Assembly (NCBI RefSeq): GCF_005885635.1
Contig: NZ_VATY01000001.1
Coordinates: 558,001-622,000 of the forward strand
Length of the DNA: 64,000 nucleotides
Origin: Maribacter algarum (ex Zhang et al. 2020)
GTDB taxonomy: Bacteria > Bacteroidota > Bacteroidia > Flavobacteriales > Flavobacteriaceae
Direction: 5' to 3'
Shown here: piece after piece, positions 60,711-64,000 of the stretch
Position numbering within the stretch: the first letter of the stretch is position 1
Layout: every line of letters begins with the position of its first letter
Notes under the pieces: model-generated
The model's input: only the letters and a program-made list of their open reading frames with translations
Databases searched by the model: none
Told to the model about the DNA's origin: nothing
Translations under genes and position numbers: made by a program

Positions 60711-60771
60711 AAAATGGATTAAATAATATTCATTTTTTTGTTAGTTTTACAAAAACCAACAAAACAAACCT

Positions 60772-62100
60772 ATGGACGCTAAGATTGTACGAATATCACT
60801 CATAATTGCGCTCGCGGGTTTCATATTCGGTTTTGACACAGTAGTTATTTCAGGTGCGGAGAAAAAGCTTCAGCTTTTATGGGGTACTTCAGATGCATTT
60901 CACGGCACTGTGGTTATAGGAATGGCACTCTTCGGTACTCTGTTCGGAGCAATTTTTGGAGGATTTCCGACTGACAAAATTGGACGAAAAAACACATTGA
61001 TTTGGATTGGCATACTGTATTCAGTCTCCGCCATTGGTTCTGCACTCGCTCTTGACCCTGTTACCTTCGGAGTTTTTAGGTTCATCGGAGGGCTTGGCGT
61101 AGGAGCTTCAACAATTGCCGCGCCAGCATATATTTCAGAAATCGCGCCGGCAAAGCACAGAGGTCGCTTGGTAGGATTTTACCAACTTATGTTGGTCTTT
61201 GGAATTCTCGCTGCGTTCATATCAAATTATGTAATAAGTGGCGTAGCCGCAAATGACTGGAGATGGATGGTTGGTGTTGAAGCTTTTCCTGCTGTAATCT
61301 TTACCCTATTTGTTACTGGTGTTCCCAAAAGCCCAAGATGGCTTCTAACCAAAAATAAACCTGAGGAGGCTCGAATAGTTTTAGCATCTATGAGTAATAA
61401 TATCACTTTAGCGGACATGCAGGCTGAAATAGCCAGTTCAAAAGAAGGAACTAAGGCCTCAGAAAATATCTTCATTAAGAAGTATCGTTTTCCTCTTATG
61501 CTCGCATTTTTCATTGCTTTTTTTAATCAGTTTTCTGGAATTAACGCCTTCTTGTACTATGCCCCCAGAATTTTTGAGGCAGCAGGACTGGGTGAAAGTA
61601 CAGCTCTTCTTAGCAGTATTGGAATAGGTGCCACAAACCTAATTTTTACCTTTATTGGAATATTTTTAATTGATCGTTTGGGAAGAAAGCAACTAATGTA
61701 CTATGGTTCTTTCGGTTATATAATTTCATTAGCGCTGGTAGCTTGTGCCTTTATATTCGAATGGGAAGGTATTGCCGTACCTATTTTTCTTTTCCTATTC
61801 ATAGCTTCGCACGCCATAGGTCAGGGAGCGGTAATTTGGGTTTTTATCTCTGAGATTTTCCCAAACCATTTAAGAGGTTCCGGACAAGCGTTTGGAAGTT
61901 CAGTTCATTGGGTGTTAGCTTGGTTGATTCCATCTTCTATTCCATTTCTATTTACATGGATTGGGCCAGGTCCTGTTTTTGGCTTTTTTGCCTTTATGAT
62001 GGTACTTCAACTGTTATTTGTTCATTTTATAATGCCGGAAACAAAAGGTATATCACTTGAGGAATTAAGTAAGAAACTTACTGATAAAAAGGGAAGCTAA
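60772..62100 (+). CDS. sugar porter family MFS transporter
   Basis: A 442-residue inner-membrane protein with twelve transmembrane helices. Sugar porter motifs are present: IGRKNTLIW after helix 2, the GRLVGFYQLM segment after helix 4 (usually R-G-x-x-x-x), PKSPRWLL after helix 6, DRLGRKQLM between 8 and 9, and PETKGISLEEL at the end. Such proteins bring in hexoses or pentoses with protons. It is alone; the sugar cannot be read. Confidence 0.93.
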   Translation: MDAKIVRISLIIALAGFIFGFDTVVISGAEKKLQLLWGTSDAFHGTVVIGMALFGTLFGAIFGGFPTDKIGRKNTLIWIGILYSVSAIGSALALDPVTFGVFRFIGGLGVGASTIAAPAYISEIAPAKHRGRLVGFYQLMLVFGILAAFISNYVISGVAANDWRWMVGVEAFPAVIFTLFVTGVPKSPRWLLTKNKPEEARIVLASMSNNITLADMQAEIASSKEGTKASENIFIKKYRFPLMLAFFIAFFNQFSGINAFLYYAPRIFEAAGLGESTALLSSIGIGATNLIFTFIGIFLIDRLGRKQLMYYGSFGYIISLALVACAFIFEWEGIAVPIFLFLFIASHAIGQGAVIWVFISEIFPNHLRGSGQAFGSSVHWVLAWLIPSSIPFLFTWIGPGPVFGFFAFMMVLQLLFVHFIMPETKGISLEELSKKLTDKKGS

Positions 62101-62109
62101 ATATTTCGC

Positions 62110-62125
62110 ATTTTATCGATAAAAT
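62110..62125. repeat. 16-bp perfect palindrome
   Basis: ATTTTATCGATAAAAT reads the same on both strands and lies 9 bases after the sugar porter gene. It could be an operator for the small membrane protein gene that follows, or a weak terminator stem. Confidence 0.4.
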
Positions 62126-62236
62126 CGGCATTACAGCAGTAGAACAGGTTAAATCCAAGACAGTTAGTCGAAATATTACAAAAAAACCAGGTATACTGGC
62201 AGGTATTTTCGTAAATTGTAGAAAACTACTAGAAAA

Positions 62237-62365
62237 ATGGAACAGCAAGTAACTCAAGGAGTAAGATTGCTCAATGGTTTTCTAAGTATTATGGTTGTTG
62301 TACTGGTTGGTATTTTACTTTCCGTTGTTGTAGCTATGATTCTCTGGGCCGTAGGTGTCTTATAA
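62237..62365 (+). CDS. 42-residue membrane protein
   Basis: A short frame, ATG at 62237 after an A-rich leader and TAA at 62363. The first twelve residues are polar (MEQQVTQGVRLL) and the rest is one transmembrane helix of about 25 residues ending WAVGVL. A terminator-like hairpin follows. Codon use and clear topology make it a likely gene; function unknown. Confidence 0.5.
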   Translation: MEQQVTQGVRLLNGFLSIMVVVLVGILLSVVVAMILWAVGVL

Positions 62366-62440
62366 TCCGTTCGATTTATGTTCCCCAAAACAATCTTATA
62401 GTACCTATTTACTGTTTAAAATTTTGACTTTTGCCATAAA

Positions 62441-62478
62441 TGAGGCCCTCTTAAAAAAGATGGGTCTTATTTTTTTCA
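62441..62478 (+). terminator. probable terminator on the plus strand
   Basis: AGGCCCTCTT and AAGATGGGTCTT form an imperfect stem with one bulged base, followed by ATTTTTTT. It may end the small membrane protein transcript. Confidence 0.45.
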
Positions 62479-62480
62479 TA

Positions 62481-62510
62481 AAAAAAGCCTCTCTTTGAAG
62501 AGAAGCTTTT
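62481..62510 (-). terminator. terminator after tRNA-Leu
   Basis: On the minus strand AAAAGCTTCTCTT and AAGAGAGGCTTTT pair almost fully, and a run of seven Ts follows, 6 bases after the tRNA. Confidence 0.75.
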
Positions 62511-62515
62511 CTTTG

Positions 62516-62597
62516 TACAGGCGGAGAGACTCGAACTCTCACACCTTGCGGCACTAGATCCTAAGTCTAGCGTGTCTACCAATTCCACCACGCCTGC
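62516..62597 (-). tRNA. tRNA-Leu (TAG)
   Basis: An 82-base class II tRNA on the minus strand: acceptor GCAGGCG/CGCCTGT, D-arm with TGGTGGAATTGGTAGACACG typical of leucine, anticodon stem CTAGA/TCTAG with loop CTTAGGA (anticodon TAG), a variable arm GTGCCGCAAGGTG, T-arm GAGAGTTCGAGTCTCTC and discriminator A73. CCA is not fully encoded. Confidence 0.95.
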
Positions 62598-62705
62598 ATT
62601 TACCCCTAAAGGGGCTGCAAATATAAAGCAAAAAATCAATTCTCTAAATAGTAAGGCTTCAAAAAGTTCTTTTTATTAATTTAGACTTTATATACTCCAA
62701 AATAC

Positions 62706-64000
62706 ATGAAAAATCCAAAGGATTACATTACTCAAAACAAAGATCGTTTCATCAATGAATTGATTGAATTACTCAAAATTCCATCCGTTAGTGCTGACCC
62801 TGCCTTCTCACAAGATGTTCTAGACGCCTCAGAGACCATTAAGACATCTCTTTTAGAGGCTGGATGCGATATTGCCGAAATTCATGAAACCGATGGATAC
62901 CCTATTGTTTATGGAGAAAAGATAATTGACCCTAATCTTCCCACGGTCCTGGTCTATGGCCATTATGATGTGCAGCCTGCTGACCCCTTGGAATTATGGG
63001 ATTCACCCCCATACGAACCCGTAATCAAAAAAACAGACTTACATCCTGAGGGAGCAATCTTTGCAAGAGGTTCATGCGATGACAAAGGGCAGATGTATAT
63101 GCATGTAAAGGCTTTGGAATATATGGTAAAAACCGACCAACTTCCTTGCAATGTAAAGTTTATGATCGAGGGTGAAGAAGAGGTTGGCAGCGATAACTTG
63201 GGAATCTATGTAGCCAATAACAAAGAAAAATTAGCCAATGATATTATCCTGATTTCAGATACTGGAATGATTGCCAATGATGTTCCTTCTATTACTACCG
63301 GATTACGCGGATTGAGTTATGTCGAAGTTGAAGTTACAGGGCCAAATCGAGATTTACATTCAGGATTGTATGGTGGCGCCGTAGCAAATCCAATTAATAT
63401 ACTTGCCAAAATGATTGCCAGTCTTCATGACGAAAACAATCATATTACAGTTGCAGGATTCTATGATAAAGTGGAGGAATTATCCAGTGAAGAACGGGCT
63501 GAAATGGCTAAAGCTCCATTTTCTTTGGAAGATTACCAAGATGCTTTAGCTATTGAATCTGTATACGGAGAAAAGGGGTATACCACTAACGAACGAAATT
63601 CTATCCGACCTACTTTAGATGTGAACGGAATTTGGGGAGGTTATATCGGTGAAGGAGCAAAAACCGTAATCGCAAGTCAGGCGTTTGCTAAAATATCAAT
63701 GCGTCTAGTTCCTCACCAAGATTGGGAAGAAATCACTGAACTCTTCAGCTCCCATTTTGAGCGAATCGCCCCCAAAGGAGTAACCGTAAAAGTAACACCT
63801 CACCATGGCGGACAAGGCTATGTGACACCAATTGATACAATCGGTTATAAAGCAGCTTCAAAGGCATACGAGACAACATTTGGAAAAAAACCAATTCCGC
63901 AACGCAGTGGCGGAAGTATTCCCATAGTTGCTCTATTCGAAAAGGAGTTGGAAAGCAAAACGATTCTTATGGGCTTCGGATTGGACAGTGATGCTATTCA
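62706..64000 (+). CDS. M20-family dipeptidase (partial, runs off the window end)
   Basis: The first 431 codons of a zinc peptidase, open to the last base. Metal ligands are seen in VYGHYDVQPAD (His), ARGSCDDKGQ (Asp), IEGEEEVGS (catalytic Glu and ligand) and SDTGM (Asp); the dimerisation domain includes NRDLHSGLYGG. This is the carnosinase-like dipeptidase group, about 460 residues, so only 30 or so residues are missing. No signal peptide, so probably cytoplasmic. The gene is divergent from tRNA-Leu. Confidence 0.93.
   Translation, partial: MKNPKDYITQNKDRFINELIELLKIPSVSADPAFSQDVLDASETIKTSLLEAGCDIAEIHETDGYPIVYGEKIIDPNLPTVLVYGHYDVQPADPLELWDSPPYEPVIKKTDLHPEGAIFARGSCDDKGQMYMHVKALEYMVKTDQLPCNVKFMIEGEEEVGSDNLGIYVANNKEKLANDIILISDTGMIANDVPSITTGLRGLSYVEVEVTGPNRDLHSGLYGGAVANPINILAKMIASLHDENNHITVAGFYDKVEELSSEERAEMAKAPFSLEDYQDALAIESVYGEKGYTTNERNSIRPTLDVNGIWGGYIGEGAKTVIASQAFAKISMRLVPHQDWEEITELFSSHFERIAPKGVTVKVTPHHGGQGYVTPIDTIGYKAASKAYETTFGKKPIPQRSGGSIPIVALFEKELESKTILMGFGLDSDAI

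Noticed and set aside
1-64000. CRISPR array, rRNA operon, insertion sequence or prophage
   Set aside because: No regular repeat-spacer pattern, no rRNA segments, no transposase, integrase or phage structural protein was found among the frames.

Overview
The window looks like a chromosomal segment of a marine-type flavobacterium (Bacteroidota, Flavobacteriaceae). The signs are low-GC DNA, A-rich leaders without classical Shine-Dalgarno sequences, several TAnnTTTG -7 promoter elements, TonB-dependent receptors with carboxypeptidase-regulatory-like N-domains, a DUF4249 lipoprotein, a type IX secretion (T9SS) C-terminal signal, a PorT-family barrel, and 2-oxoglutarate dehydrogenase encoded as sucA-sucB. 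Genus cannot be fixed from this sequence alone.

Layout. 0-10.3 kb: the start of a probable metallophosphoesterase, cutC divergent from a glycosylasparaginase, polA, two related lipocalin-like lipoproteins, a tiny protein that is almost only a T9SS sorting domain, and a DUF4249/TonB receptor pair. 10.4-13.8 kb: translation genes rplM-rpsI and rpsB-tsf; S2 carries a long charged linker and a helix-hairpin-helix domain. 13.8-34.9 kb: an accessory, envelope-oriented block: a TonB receptor, three exported SxxK serine hydrolases, an S41 peptidase, a GIN-domain lipoprotein, a TPR-AraC and a 7TM-AraC regulator with nearly the same DNA-binding domain, a LytS/LytTR two-component pair, an ECF sigma/anti-sigma/DUF4097 operon and an M61 peptidase. 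35-42.6 kb: pyrH-frr, an RND/MMPL exporter, asnS, rpoN and a small membrane protein. 42.6-47.1 kb: a TonB-motor operon, exbB, a small membrane protein and two long/short exbD pairs on either side of a porT-family gene. 47.1-64 kb: tRNA-Ser, asparaginase, TatD, a retropepsin-like protein, sucA-sucB, a barrel protein, a dienelactone hydrolase family protein, an amidohydrolase, galE, a DegT aminotransferase, waaA, a sugar porter, two very small membrane or lipoproteins, tRNA-Leu and an M20 dipeptidase running off the end.

How the parts fit. Most housekeeping genes look intact and ordinary. The accessory block stands between tsf and pyrH, which are neighbours in many bacteria, and is rich in exported hydrolases next to membrane-tethered regulators; it reads as an envelope-sensing and remodelling region (inference). 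No CRISPR array, insertion sequence, prophage or rRNA was seen. The most interesting items are the S2 fusion, the hydrolase/regulator block with a candidate ECF promoter, the duplicated exbD pairs with a periplasmic CxxC and a good sigma-54 promoter close to rpoN, and the stand-alone T9SS tail.
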